Origin: Takakia lepidozioides
Lineage: Eukaryota > Streptophyta > Takakiopsida > Takakiales > Takakiaceae
DNA length: 60,000 bases
Assembly: GCA_030704615.1 (NCBI GenBank)
Contig: CM060733.1
Span: 39,682,001-39,742,000 of the forward strand
Reading direction: 5' to 3'
The translations under genes and the position numbers were made by a program. A model generated the notes under the pieces. It saw nothing but the letters and a program-made list of their open reading frames with translations, had not been told where the DNA came from and did no database searches. Below, in pieces: positions 36,831-48,185 of this stretch (position 1 is its first letter; each line of letters opens with the position of its first letter).

Positions 36831-37762
36831 ACACTCAGTGATATAAGCATAAGACTATGCATTAGAAGGAGCTCTCCTCCCAACCTTAGAAGTCACTCAC
36901 ACATCAACTGCTTTGCGGTTACATGAAAGGTCCATTGAATCGTAACTACGGGTAACTTCACTTCACTAACTATTTGCTTTCATAGACTTACTAACCTACA
37001 TTGGATTTACTAATCCTTTTAACATTGATCATGCTCTCAGGTTTAATATATGTGAAGCTATGAGTGTGCAGCTGAGTGACGATGGCTTGACCAGGCTACA
37101 ACCACCAAAGCATCACAAGGGTCGAACAATACATTCAGGACTGAATTACGAAAGCTTGAACCACTTCGAAGCGGGGAAGCTATGCTTGTGATATATTCCA
37201 TCCTGAGACAAAACCAGGTGGACTATTTTCCTCAAAACACGCTCACGTTCTTCAGCAGCCTTGCATCCTCGCACTTGGTGTTCATCGACCATATAATGCC
37301 GGTAATTTACGCTGTGATGGATCAAGGGTCAGCGTCGCCTGTTTGCATACAACCTTGGGACCCAACAGAATAAGGAGAGAGTCGCATGGTTATACCTTTG
37401 TATAATTTCCCTGGAGGCTGGGGAGATGAGATAGCCAACTCTTGCAAGCATCTCGGGCTCAGCATTGCCACTCCAAAGCCTGACCCAGTAGCCTGCTTTA
37501 TGATGTGTGGCCTCCCGCCCGTCGGCTGCAAGTAGAAAACACAAGCCTTGGCATGGCCTCTTTTGTGAGAGCATGCGATTAGCAGGCTTTGCTGGAGACT
37601 GAGATGCTCCACGTGAAATCATTTTGGTTGTTGAGCTACCAATTTCATGTCAAGGTCATTACACTCCATCATTTCACTATTACAACAACGTTTTGTAATT
37701 TGAATGTTGCTGGTTTGTACAGCATATGCTTGCAGCATGGAGATTTGTGAGCAGAAAGGCTC
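36831..37762. other. Probable remainder of Copia LTR and unassigned sequence
   Basis: The sequence just right of 36813 begins TGTTAGAATT, the expected LTR terminus on this strand. The far end of the LTR was not located, and nothing else is recognised up to the EXO1-like remnant. Confidence 0.35.
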
Positions 37763-38806
37763 ATGTCGTCAGGCGACATCTATGGTATCCCCCTATTCCA
37801 TGCACCGTGTCAACCTGCTGCGGTTCAATGGTCTGTTGTTGTCTTTGATGGTGGCTACCTTCGCATGAAAGCTTCCACAGAACATAAGTGCCGCAGGTAG
37901 GACCTTTGCTTGAGATGTGGCTAAACCTTGGAGGGACAGCTGCTATCCTGGATTACCTTTTATTCTCACTTTATCAGCAAAACAGTTTCCAAGCTTGGGC
38001 CAAGAATTGTAGATTGAAATCGGTAGATCGTTAGTAGTCAGTACCTTTGTAAGCATCAACGATCATGTAAGCTTGTCTAAGATTGGCTGGAGTGGCAGGA
38101 GATGAGAAATGAATCTTGAGCAAGCACGCTTCAAGCTGTCCCAAGGTGACATTGATGGTTCTAATGAACTCTTTCAGGTATGTTACTGTCTTGTTTCAGC
38201 CAAAGCAGTACATTACATTTCAGATTTGAGTACTGGTACCTAATTGCAAGATGCTAGTGAAGCCACTGTCTTGTTAAATACTGAGGGCGGTTGATACTTC
38301 ACCAGCTATGGCCAATGAGCTTATTAAGGTGGCATCTTCACCTTCTTCTGATGTACTTACCATATTCCAACATAGTCCTACTTTAGGAGTGTAGCCTATT
38401 TTTGTAGCTGAAGTTGTTAGCTGCTCATAGCTCTTTTCCATAGCATCTAACTTGGATGTGTAATTTGCCTTAGAACCAATGTGAAAGAGCTCTGAGAAAC
38501 TGCATGTATCAAACCAATGGATATGCATCTTACCGCTGACGCAAACTCCTCATACATATATTTAAATTCTTGAAAGAATGTGAACCATTGGGTGTACTAA
38601 CCTCTGCTGATGGATTCTACTACTTCTATCCAGGTACTGAGAGCAGGAGTGGAGTTTGTAGTAGCACCATATGAGGCAGATGCACAACTAGCAGGGCTGG
38701 CCAAGTTGGATCCCCTCATGGGGGTTGTGTCTGCTGTCATCACTGAAGAGAGTGATCTTCTTGCCTATGGCTGTCCTGTGGTAATCACCAACTTGCATCC
38801 CATTTG
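37763..38806 (+). pseudogene. Exonuclease 1 (EXO1, XPG/Rad2 family)-like remnant
   Basis: Three separated pieces match EXO1 in order. At 37790-37895, SMHRVNLLRFNGLL in one frame is followed by VVFDGGYLRMKASTEHK in another, equivalent to the MHRVNLLRH...FDGGPLPMK segment of the N-nuclease, with a frame change between. At 38110-38177, MNLEQARFKLSQGDIDGSNE ends at a donor. At 38632-38780, [20 protein letters not shown] and [15 protein letters not shown] are the I-nuclease with its acidic catalytic residues (E-A-D and E-S-D), but with extra residues (LDPLMGVVS) not usual in the family. The first catalytic Asp region and everything after the I-nuclease are not found. Functional EXO1 is a 5'-3' exonuclease of mismatch repair and recombination. 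A decayed duplicate is more likely than an odd live gene. Confidence 0.7.
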
Positions 38807-40355
38807 AGCTTTGTCTTCAGTCATGGGCCAAAACACAGTGCATTGAGGAGCAGAGTTTGGAGATGGTTGAGCTAGAGTCTTCTGTAATTTCAACAGTTTA
38901 AGGGAATTCTTTGCTGTTCCTTGAACCATTCACTGTGTCTCTCCCCTTGAGGCTGGGTTTAGTTCATGCGACACAAATTAGACCGTTGTGATTATCACCT
39001 TCTGATGCAAGGGAGAGAAGTTGAGAGAGAAAGAAAGCCAGAAAACTTTCTGCAGGAGGGTTTTTGAGATGGATGGCAAAAGGCCTCACTAGCAGGACCT
39101 GCTTTTGTAGTCAACATTGGTTCTGACGTTCCAGTAAAAGTTTCCCAAATCCCAAGTTTGGCAATGAAGGTGCAGTGACATCTTGAATCAGACAACAGAT
39201 ATTATCCTTCTAACTCCTAACAGATGCTAAATCCAGGTACACTGGTGGTGGAAAGCTCTGGAAAAGGAGATGACTTGCTGGCAAGATGGATTGTGAACAG
39301 GCAGGCAAGGCAGATTTGTGCATGATGACTCCTATGGATTTATTGCAAGAGGAAGAACTCAACTGTAGGGATCCATGATCAGTAAGGACGAAATTTCATG
39401 TTGATACTTTTGATGGTACCCCATTTTTTTCTGAACCAGCACTGCAAGGTGTAACTGGAAGGAGGGTGCTCTCAGCTTTAAAAGAGAGCTGCTTTTTGCT
39501 CCCGTGCCATACCTCTAGGGACTCAATTGCCTGGTCAAATCAATAGCCAGGTATTTAAGCACCACACAAGTCCTTTATACCAGTATGTCTCATAAACCTC
39601 CTTACAGTCACTATTGTCCCAGAAGGCTATGTCCCTCGTCAAGCCAATGTAGGCAGCTTGCCAACTTCACTGCCATCCCCCAACTGAATCTTGGGAGAAA
39701 ATTTCTGCACCGGAAGGAAGTCCCGGGCCAGAGGTAGTGTGCTGGCAAGGAACTCTGGCTAGAAAAGTGAGGTCTGGCCTCTTGTGAATAACGTCACTTC
39801 TGCAAGTCTGAGAGCCAGTTGGAGAGGAAGGTGTCTTTCATGTGTGACATTTAAATCCTCAACAGAAGCATTTGTTAAACCTAAAGACTACTAAGAGCTG
39901 CACCACTGGCAACTCCGTCACACAAGTCCAAGCCTGTTGAGCAATCTTCATCGCAACGTCCCCTTCTACTAGACATGATTGAGGAGAGGAACTTTACAAC
40001 GTACATTAGAAGGGAATCAATATCACACAGCTGAGTACACATGACCAATGCACATACCTGGCTATACAAGATTCAAGGTCTGTCTTAGCCGGAACAAACT
40101 GGACAGGAAAGGTTCACCTCCAGAGTAGAGGGCATGTTGTAAACAACAGTTCACCAATAGAGGGTGGCATCTGTACCACAATCTGGACAACACCACACTA
40201 AATTTTTGCCAAATTTTAGGCGGGATGAAGGGTTGGATAAGTAGGTTAATCCTAAACCCCACCGTTCCTGCCTCCTAATGAGTCAGAGCTCAAACTCGTC
40301 AAGTTTCATGGAGGTACTAAGGGATTACCAATTCACAGTGACAGGCAAGCATGGA
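38807..40355. other. Intergenic; no gene recognised
   Basis: Short frames only. The right end is the 3' flank of the thioredoxin-like gene. Confidence 0.4.
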
Positions 40356-41361
40356 TTACGAATGCAACCACACTCGGTCCCGAAGTCGCTGAGGACCAGC
40401 ACCATAAAATTCATCCACCTTTTCCCCATCGCGGTAGAAGCGAAATGTAGGCGTGTACCGAACGTCCTGTGTTGTTTTTTCACACTTGTCAACGTCAGCA
40501 TAAATGAAGAGGCACCCTGCATAGTCGTTGCTTAGGTTGCAAAAGGTCGGCAGCATTTGCCTGCACGCTTGGCACCTGAAACCCTCGAACCAATGAGATC
40601 AACTGCAATATACATGCATACCTCCAAGCGTACTAATAGGCCTGCCACATACACCTTGGCAAAACACCCAATCGGAGAAAGCAAGATTGACAATGGGTAT
40701 CTCACTTGTCCCTAAAAAGGAAGGGACAGAACCATGTTCCATGATAGCAGAAGGGTGCACCCACGGCCCCAAACCAGGACACATCTCCCCAGTTGAGGCA
40801 GGGAAAGACTTACCACGGGGCTCCATAGTTCACCACTGCCTGCACAATCCCAACAGCCACAACCGTTTGAGAACTTTGTCCTTGTGTTTGTTATCCTCCT
40901 CAGAATTTCCTGTCAGACGCCACTGCGAAGCTGGCAGCTAATTGCACAGGAACCCTAGATTTCGACAATTCACGAACCTCCAATCCGTGTTTGGCAGAAG
41001 CACGTAACTGTAAAGAGGTCCAGAAGATCGGCAGGATGGAAGAGTCGAAGAGGGTGTTGAATGCTGGAAACACCCCTTTGCGACGCGATCATGCATATAC
41101 GGACCCATCTCATCATCCAGCAAGGCGATGGAATTGCGAGGTGGGTAGATGGGGAAATCTTGACATGGGATATGAGCAACTCACTGGACGCTTGGAAAAC
41201 TTGGCTTCATGGAGCAGATTAGTGAGCTCGTCGTCACTATGAGCGCTTGCAAGGTTTCCATGAAAATTGACAGGCAGCGAAGCATCGTCCAGACCCCTGT
41301 ACACACCAGCCCCCGCACCTGCACCCATATTACTGCTTCCTCCCTCGCTTGCTTGCGCCAT
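40356..41361 (-). CDS. Thioredoxin-like 3-3 protein
   Basis: Exons 41361-41185, 40839-40814 and 40575-40356 join in frame to 140 residues. The middle exon is a 26-nt micro-exon encoding AVVNYGAPW up to the split Trp codon. The result has the thioredoxin fold core: FHGNLASAHSDDELTNLLHE, AVVNYGAPWCQACRQMLPTF with a WCxxC redox pair (WCQAC instead of WCGPC), CLFIYADVDKCEKTTQDVRY, the cis-Pro segment YTPTFRFYRDGEKVDEFYGA, and the end LRDRVWLHS. This order and length match the plant TRX-like 3-3 group, which lacks a transit peptide and is presumed cytosolic or nuclear with unknown partners. The gene appears intact; the start is the first ATG before a Gly/Ala-rich N-terminus. Confidence 0.92.
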
Positions 41362-41904
41362 TCTGCTCTCACAACTACCAACTCTTCACCGCATTTTGCC
41401 TACACCCACACCCACACGATGGTCCTGTAAAACACTACTGTAACACATTGCTTCCCAATGGACCTCATTGGAAACTATCCCGAGGCAGAACTATTGTGGG
41501 TTCAACTCTTCTATACAACAAAGTTAGATCCGTATTGGCCTGCCTTCCTAAGGTAAGATTACGCAGGAGGCGCGAGGAATTTTTCATGAAACCATTCAAT
41601 GTTTGACAGATATGAGTAGATAAATGGATAGAATGAGTGGATTTGTTGCATGCCTGACAAGTAAGCAAGAGACAGATTGCTTTTGGTGGCGATAACGCAT
41701 TGGCAGCGTGTCACTGTTGCAAAATCTCGCACAGAGTGACTGGATTTGCATGCAAAACGTGTTTGCGACGAGCTAAGTAGTGTACAGAGAGCCGGCTCAC
41801 ATTATTGCACGATGCCTTTGTTGAACAAGAACTAGAAGGGAGGAGGAGCTGAGTGCCTGACATAGGTTCCTTGGCTTGTGCAAGCAAACTGCGGGGCTTG
41901 GAGG

Positions 41905-42777
41905 ATGGCTGCACTGTCGCTCCTTGGGAGATGTGGTTCCTCTTTTCTCCATTTCTCTACTGCAAGTATGCAGGCTCAGAAACAGCCACCGTGCTTGCGC
42001 CTGTCTGCGCGCAGATTGCAACCAGATTGTCATTCGATGTCTGCTACGAAAGTCTCCCTCCAAAAAACTTCAAGCACAGATTCTGTTCCCCTAATTACTG
42101 TGAATTTGAGTAGTTGTGCTTCCTCCTTTCATTCCGGGCGTGGGCTGCTAAGATTTCATGGGTGTAACATGAGGGAGAGCGCAGGTGTTCCAAGGAGGTA
42201 TGCCTCAGTTAAGAGGACCACAGAGCAGAGCTGTGAGAAGGGGAAGGCAACCTTCAAGGGCGCAAGGGCTGCGAATGAAGGGGTGGTGAGTCTGGCAGTA
42301 GCAGTGGGCATACCATTGGTCGCGGGTATCATCGATGCTCTCGTCAACAGCCCTGGCACACAGTGGTTCAAAAACTTGAAGAAGCCTTCTTGGGAACCCC
42401 CGGACTTTCTGTTTGGAGCGGCATGGAGTGTCCTCTATCCATTGATGGGGCTTGCATCGTGGCTCGTGTGGGCGGAGGGGGGCTGGCAGAAGCAGGCCCT
42501 CCCCTTGACCGTGTATGCAGTACAGCTCGTCCTCAATCTACTTTGGCCTGCACTGTTTTTCGGGGCCCAAAACTTGGGTCTGGCACTAGTTGATATAGTT
42601 TTGTTGCTAGTAGCCATTGTGGTGACCATCGTTTACTTTCAGCGTGTAAATCCTGTGGCAGCTAATCTGCTGAAACCATATCTGGCTTGGGTGGTATTTG
42701 CCACTGCGCTCAACTACAACTTGTGGGCCAACAACCGGGGATCGTCGTCATCATCGCAGCCGCTTCCCCAGACTTGA
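41905..42777 (+). CDS. TSPO: Translocator protein TSPO / peripheral-type benzodiazepine receptor homologue
   Basis: A single exon encodes the five-helix TSPO/MBR fold: SLAVAVGIPLVAGIIDALV (TM1), then the family motif SWEPPDFLFGAAWSVLYPLM (TM2), GLASWLVWAEGG, LTVYAVQLVLNLLWPALFFG (TM3, including the conserved N-x-x-W-x-x-x-F), LALVDIVLLLVAIVVTIVYF (TM4) and LLKPYLAWVVFATALNYNLW (TM5, with the W-x-x-F-A-x-x-L-N signature). TSPO binds porphyrins and lipids in organelle, ER or Golgi membranes and in plants is stress-induced. From the ATG at 41905 the protein has 290 residues, with an N-terminal extension of about 130 residues whose start (MAALSLLGRCGSSFLHFSTA) looks like a transit peptide. Starting at the ATG at 42169 gives 202 residues, nearer the usual plant length. 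Both are in frame; I cannot decide between them. Confidence 0.93.
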   Translation: MAALSLLGRCGSSFLHFSTASMQAQKQPPCLRLSARRLQPDCHSMSATKVSLQKTSSTDSVPLITVNLSSCASSFHSGRGLLRFHGCNMRESAGVPRRYASVKRTTEQSCEKGKATFKGARAANEGVVSLAVAVGIPLVAGIIDALVNSPGTQWFKNLKKPSWEPPDFLFGAAWSVLYPLMGLASWLVWAEGGWQKQALPLTVYAVQLVLNLLWPALFFGAQNLGLALVDIVLLLVAIVVTIVYFQRVNPVAANLLKPYLAWVVFATALNYNLWANNRGSSSSSQPLPQT

Positions 42778-44858
42778 GTTGCCTTCTACTGCAGTGGGCA
42801 AGAAACATGACTTTTGTATCATAATACTGCCCGTCTCTGGTTGACGAGGCACTAACCACACCAGCTATTGTGCATCAGTGAATGAGATGAGTATGCGTGG
42901 ATTTGGTTGGTATGGATGTTTTGCTATGTTTTGTTGGCAGGCAGGACGACGCAGAGGGTTCAGTTCTTTGTGTCAGACAAATGCGCAAAGGATACCAGTT
43001 GCAAATTATTGGTCATGGATTGTTCCAGGAAAGCATAAGCAATGGCTGATCTTCCAGAATTTTACAACCTGTTTAACCTTCTTGCCGGCCTGCACAGGAC
43101 AAAATCAACTATGCTCACATCAGACATGTCCTATGAGCTGAAGTTTGACTGTGATTCAAGCGGGATGCAGATGCTATCCGTCAGGATGTTTACTGAGTAT
43201 TTCCAGCAAATGTTGCTTGACACTGCACTGTTGTCCGCTGCAAATAACATACAAGCTCCTAGCTACAGAGAGCACAATTCCCTTTCGGGATTTTGGGACT
43301 GTGACTTGCTGTAGGAGTGCTGTAGGAGTGCTGTAGGTTCAAGGGGTAAATCGACTAAAGCCTGCACACGCACCTTCATGCAGGATACACTGCTCTGTAC
43401 GTTCAATCCATTACCCCACATTCAAGCAACAGAAAATAGCCGAGTAACACTATATGGCTCATAAAGGCAATTGTCATGCAATTTGTGAACATACCAGTGT
43501 CTTGAAATGACACTGAGAATGGTTCAAAGAACCACATAATCCACACTTCCGGAGAATAGCAAATCCTTACTGTGGTAGAAAAGGAAGTCACTGAAACCTT
43601 ATAGCCATGGAGTTGTTGCAGATTGCAGAGCCAGGCAGGCATGACAAAAATGGAGGGAAGACAGGTACTAGAAGGTTCATTGTTTATCATGTAATTCCGT
43701 TCTATAGGCCACGAGCCTTCAATTACCTTCCGATAGAACTGTAAGTAATACCAAGGGTCTTGGGCGTTTCGGGTTTGTGGAAAGGGTAAAAATACATCAT
43801 CCCAGATGTTTTTCCAACATAGGTTTTTTTCCCAAACTGGAAAGTTAGAAAGCTGTGACACACTTTCTTCACAAATCTGCAGCGATGGTATCTTTTATCC
43901 CTATGAGATTAGGAACCTTGTGCTTCTATTGATCACTTGGTTAATCATGACCAAGCCTCTCAAGCAGAACCAGTTGTTCTGATTCTCCCCTCAAATCATG
44001 TAGACGAAGAGAGACTGCATGGCCCTTTATGATTTCATGAATTTGAAAACTTAAATTTCTCGTGAATGAAGACTTGTAAATGTCTAAGATGTGACCTTCA
44101 ATGTGCCAGCAGTGGCCATTTAAAACCTTTGATTCTGATTTTATTGGGTTGACCTTGCAGCTGGTAGTGCTTTGTGAAGAGTGTGGGAAATGCGAAGATT
44201 TCTCTATAGGAACATGGAAGATTGAACCGGCAGTCCAGTATTGCGTTGAACAGAGGCACTGATTGTGTTAGTCATGTTCCAACCTATTCCAACTGTTGGA
44301 TGGCTCACAAATGTCCGGAACATACACACATCCAGTGAACGGGAGAGAAGCAAATGAGAGGATTTAAGAATGAGTAGAATGTACTCATGAGAAGGCCATA
44401 CACCCTGAAAGTGATTGGCAAGAAAAGTTTAAAAAAAACTTTATTGGCTCTACCTGTAAGGGAGAGACTATGGATCAATGCAGGTTTTGAAATGCCACTT
44501 GGAGTTCCTGAAGTTTCCAATAATGCATATTCACTTTCATCTTCAAGCTTTGAAGAAGCCCCACCATCCACACCACAACCAGAACAGCACTCTGATTTCC
44601 TTCCACTCTCACCAGAGACAGTCAAAATACCCCCTTCGCTCATTACCTGTTCCAGTCAAGGGCAATTATGGGCTCACTTTCCACCTATACTGGATAGACC
44701 CCATGATGGGCTCTTGGATGGTTGATATGCCAGAGGAATGCCTCAACAATAGATCAGAGCCAATATTCTCAGGATCGATGGTGGAACGAAGTAGCTACGT
44801 AGCTACGTAGATCATTCAATGAAGCAAGACACTCACACCTTTTTAGGAAAACATCGTT
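42778..44858. other. Intergenic between TSPO and PPR genes; no confident gene
   Basis: A frame at 43403-43861 (-, 152 codons) and one at 44387-44725 (+) are open, but have no recognised domain, no splice context and unconvincing composition. A short tandem (TGCTGTAGGAG) occurs near 43310-43335. Confidence 0.4.
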
Positions 44859-47033
44859 TCACCAGTAATCCCCACAAGAACAAACCCCATCTTCAAAGTG
44901 GTGAAAGCGGTTAGCATCCCGTACAACAATTGCTCGGCCAACAATCTTTGAGATGAACTTGGTGGCAGTGTGGCAATCCCCACACACCCGAAGATTCTTG
45001 ATGAGACGGAGAGGCATCCCAGGGGCCGTGCTGATCAGCCCAAAAGCAATTGCCAGCTTCTCACTATGGTGGCAGAGAGAAAATTCCTTTTGCTCCTCGC
45101 CCACATCATGCAATACAAAGCGTGTGTCAGGCACATACCCTGCCTCCTTCATCTGCCCAGACAATCGTCTCAGCTCAGAATGGATTTCCTCAATCTTTGG
45201 ATGCGATTTGTCATCTACACTAAAGGTGTGCACCCTGTTGCCAACCTCAATGCAGCAGCAACCTGGATCCTTTCTAACCCCTCTGGCCTTCATCATTATT
45301 CTCACCTTTGCAGTATCCTCCCACCTGCCAGCTGCAGCATAGATGTTTGATAGCAACACATAAGCTGCAGCATCCTGTTTATCCCACTTGAGAATAGATG
45401 TTGCCGCGCGTTCGGCCATCTCCACATTGCCATGTATTTTGCAGGCACCAAGCAAGGCCTTCCACACCACAGCATCTGGTTTGATTGGCATGCTATTAAT
45501 GAGGTCCTCTGCCTCATCCAGTTGCCCTGCACGTCCAAGAAGGTCAACCATGCAGCCAAAATGCTTCACTGTCGGAGTGACACCATGATCTCGACTCAGG
45601 GAATCAAAGTAGCGTCTTCCTTCATCCAGGAGGCCAACATGGCTGCATGCAGAGAGAACACATATGAAGGTGATACTGTACGGCTTCAAGCCTTCCTTTT
45701 GCATTCCTTCAAATAGATGCAGGGCCTCCCTATGACGACCATGCTGGGCATATCCTGCAATCATCGCATTCCAGGACACTGCATTTCGTTCGGCCATATT
45801 GTCAAACACTCCTTTTGCATCTTCGATGCTGCCGCATTTAGCATACATGTCCACCAGGGCAGTGTTCAGAACGACATTTGATACAATTCCCGATTTGATG
45901 ATGTCACCATGGACCTCTTTGCCCTTTTCCAGGGCTGCCAGGCTTGCGCATGCATTGCAAACACAAACAAACGTAACCCTATCCGGCTTTACCCCTTCCC
46001 GCATCATTTGCTCATAGGTCTCCAAAGCCTCCATCCCGCATCCATTCTGGGCATATCCTGCAATCATCGCACTCCATGACAGCACATCTCGTTCAGCCAT
46101 ATTGTCGAAAACTCCCTTTGCATCTTCGATGCTGCCACATTTTGAATACATGTTCCCAAGGGCAGTATTCAGAATGATGTCTGGTACAATACCAGCTTGG
46201 ATAATGTCACCGTGGACCTCTTTGCCCTTTTGTAGGGCTGCCAGGCTTGCGCATGCATTGCAAGCGCAAACAAATGTGATCTGGTCTGGCTTCACCCCTT
46301 GCCCCATCATTTGTTCATAGGTCTCCAAAGCCTCCCTCCCACAGCCATGCTGTGCATATCCTGCGATCATCGTATTCCAGGACACCACATCTCGTTCAGC
46401 CATATTGTCGAACACTCCCTTTGCCTCTTCTATGCTCCCGGCCTTCGAATACATATCCACGAGAGTATTGTTCAGAATGACATCTGGTACAATTCCCCCC
46501 TTGATGATGTCACCGTGGACCTCTTTGCCCTTTTCCAGGGCTGCCAGGCTTGCACATGCATTGCAAACGCAGACAAACGAGATGTGGTTGGGCTTCACAC
46601 CTTCAACTATCATTTGCTCATATGTCTCCAGGGCATTTTTACCACACCCATGCTTGTTAAATCCTGCCATCATAATATTCCACGTGATCAAACTGCGTTT
46701 ACGCATTTTGTTGAACACATGGTGTGCATCCACAATGCTCCCGCACTTAACGTACATGTTCACAAGGGTGTTGTGTAGAAAAACGTTTGGCTTGATTCTG
46801 CTTTGGATAATGTGAGCATGCACCTGCTTTCCCACTTCCAGGCTTTTCATCTTGATGCACTTTTGCAAGAGACAGATGTAAGTATTTGAATCTGCTGAAA
46901 GGCCTCCTTGGGTCAAAATCTGCAGAGCCTCTTTCAGGTGACCTGCCTCACATAGCATCCTCACATTCCCAGAAGTGCCAGAAGAGGTATTATGGACTCC
47001 CTCTCTTGGTCCTCTTTTGGAAGCTATGGTCAT
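44859..47033 (-). CDS. DYW-type PPR protein, intact, organelle RNA-editing factor
   Basis: The minus-strand frame is open from 47186, and its first ATG is at 47033, giving 724 residues. Order: leader; PPR motifs of PLS type; E region (AVVWKALLGACKIHGNVEMA, NIYAAAGRWEDTAKVR); PG-box-like GCCCIEVGNRVHTF; and a complete DYW deaminase domain with HSEKLAIAFGL (the HxE active site), CGDCHTATKFISKIVGRA (zinc Cys/His) and terminal CSCGDYW. Such proteins bind a specific organelle RNA site through the repeats and deaminate C to U (or the reverse in some lineages). The repeats are strikingly uniform: a unit of about 101 residues containing MYSKCGSIEDAKGVFDNMAE is repeated about four times with few changes. 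No clear transit peptide follows the ATG, so an upstream exon or a start further 5' is possible. It is the only undamaged PPR gene here. Confidence 0.93.
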   Translation of the reverse strand: MTIASKRGPREGVHNTSSGTSGNVRMLCEAGHLKEALQILTQGGLSADSNTYICLLQKCIKMKSLEVGKQVHAHIIQSRIKPNVFLHNTLVNMYVKCGSIVDAHHVFNKMRKRSLITWNIMMAGFNKHGCGKNALETYEQMIVEGVKPNHISFVCVCNACASLAALEKGKEVHGDIIKGGIVPDVILNNTLVDMYSKAGSIEEAKGVFDNMAERDVVSWNTMIAGYAQHGCGREALETYEQMMGQGVKPDQITFVCACNACASLAALQKGKEVHGDIIQAGIVPDIILNTALGNMYSKCGSIEDAKGVFDNMAERDVLSWSAMIAGYAQNGCGMEALETYEQMMREGVKPDRVTFVCVCNACASLAALEKGKEVHGDIIKSGIVSNVVLNTALVDMYAKCGSIEDAKGVFDNMAERNAVSWNAMIAGYAQHGRHREALHLFEGMQKEGLKPYSITFICVLSACSHVGLLDEGRRYFDSLSRDHGVTPTVKHFGCMVDLLGRAGQLDEAEDLINSMPIKPDAVVWKALLGACKIHGNVEMAERAATSILKWDKQDAAAYVLLSNIYAAAGRWEDTAKVRIMMKARGVRKDPGCCCIEVGNRVHTFSVDDKSHPKIEEIHSELRRLSGQMKEAGYVPDTRFVLHDVGEEQKEFSLCHHSEKLAIAFGLISTAPGMPLRLIKNLRVCGDCHTATKFISKIVGRAIVVRDANRFHHFEDGVCSCGDYW
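45690..46810 (-). repeat. ~303-bp coding tandem repeat inside the PPR gene
   Basis: Phrases such as AGCCATATTGTCGAACACTC (near 46398), TGATGTCACCATGGACCTC and GGGCTGCCAGGCTTGCGCAT recur at about 303-bp intervals. Each period equals one P-L-S triplet of about 101 residues. Nucleotide similarity is high, so this is recent expansion or gene conversion rather than mere protein-level repetition. Confidence 0.85.
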
Positions 47034-47364
47034 GGTGGATGGGCCTGATTTTATCAACTGTGCTGCCGCTGCTGCTGCCAGTTGACCATCTACCCTTGCA
47101 GGTTTCTTATAGCTATCAATCCACAGAGATTCATAGGTAATCTTGTGCTTGAAATCCGGCCCTCTCGGATGAATCTGGACCCACACTCCATCTCTGCTCC
47201 TTCAGCTATCCATGCCTCGGCACCAATATGCATAGATGAAGCCCCTTGCTGCTAGCAGCTGACAATGGCAGCCTAAATTTTTCTAGCAAACACGCCAACC
47301 CTAGTTATCACTCACTAGTTCCTGTGCTGCATTAATCCCCAAGACTTTAGAAATGTGCTGGAAG
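47034..47364. other. 5' flank of the intact PPR gene
   Basis: Contains the upstream open part of the PPR frame (47034-47186); nothing else is recognised. Confidence 0.4.
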
Positions 47365-47500
47365 AGAATGTACTCGAAAGACGTTGTTTGCCGTAGCCTT
47401 ATGGCCATGGACCACGCGACCAGTTTGAGCTGAACACAGAGGGACAGAAACTACCTTTGTCAGGGGCTGACGCCGGTAGTATGACTTACCTTGGAATAGA
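47365..47500 (-). mobile_element. LINE 3'-end fragment
   Basis: Reverse complement of the 690-815 region (ttgtttgccgtagccttatg ... aggggctgacgccggtagta), the coding end of the LINE family. Confidence 0.75.
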
Positions 47501-47959
47501 CGTGGTTCTCGCATACCAATCCGAGATCACCCGACTGCAGACACAAGCAGCGCAAGCAAGAGGTCCTTTGTGTTGATGGGTGGCTGAATCCTCCGTGGGT
47601 GAAAGACAAGCTAGCTGCTTTCATGACACAAGGTCGAGGACAATGTGGTGAGTGCACCTTCTTCTTCAACACATTTCAGCCTGTTTTGTCCTCGTGTCAG
47701 CGTCGTCCCTAATTTTCTCCAAGTCAGCTTGGTTGGTGGATCTATGGTGGTTTGGAGTGATTTTGACATGTTACGGCCAATGTGGCAACAGGCAAATATC
47801 CAAAAACAGAAAACAGAGACGAGGAGAAGCTTTGGAAGGAATACTTTTCGGACCCCCAGTCCATGGTGGGACGATCAAAGCAAAAAGGTGAATGCCTGTT
47901 AAGAAGCAGACAACAAGATACATTGCAAAGCTTTTTCTTGGAAATTTTCACCCTCTCTC

Positions 47960-48185
47960 TCTTCCAGCACAAGATTCATGGTGTTGGGTACTCTCATCAG
48001 AGAGACGCCCTATTCAAATCCATGGAGGGATTTCTGTTTACCAACTTTGAAAATCTGGAGGCGGAGCCAAAATGCCAGGCCCTGTTGGGGCCTAGTAATT
48101 GGGCAAATCACACAGAGCAGAGTGATGCATGTGTAAAGGGATTTCTACTTGGAGGATATCTGGAGAACTGGGATTTGACGGGAGG
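47960..48185 (+). mobile_element. LINE ORF2 C-terminal fragment
   Basis: Reads HQRDALFKSMEGFLFTNFEN and LEAEPKCQALLGPSNWANHT, the same stretch as HQRDALLKSIKGI...LEAEPKAQALLGSSYWANHT at 500-640. It is in opposite orientation to the neighbouring fragment at 47365-47500. Confidence 0.8.

Noticed and set aside
43403-43861. 152-codon minus-strand ORF between TSPO and the PPR gene
   Set aside because: No recognised domain, no neighbours in the same transcription unit and irregular composition; chance is as likely.
44953-46815. Plus-strand ORFs opposite the intact PPR gene
   Set aside because: Antisense shadows of the DYW domain and of the 303-bp repeats; their regular spacing follows the PPR units.
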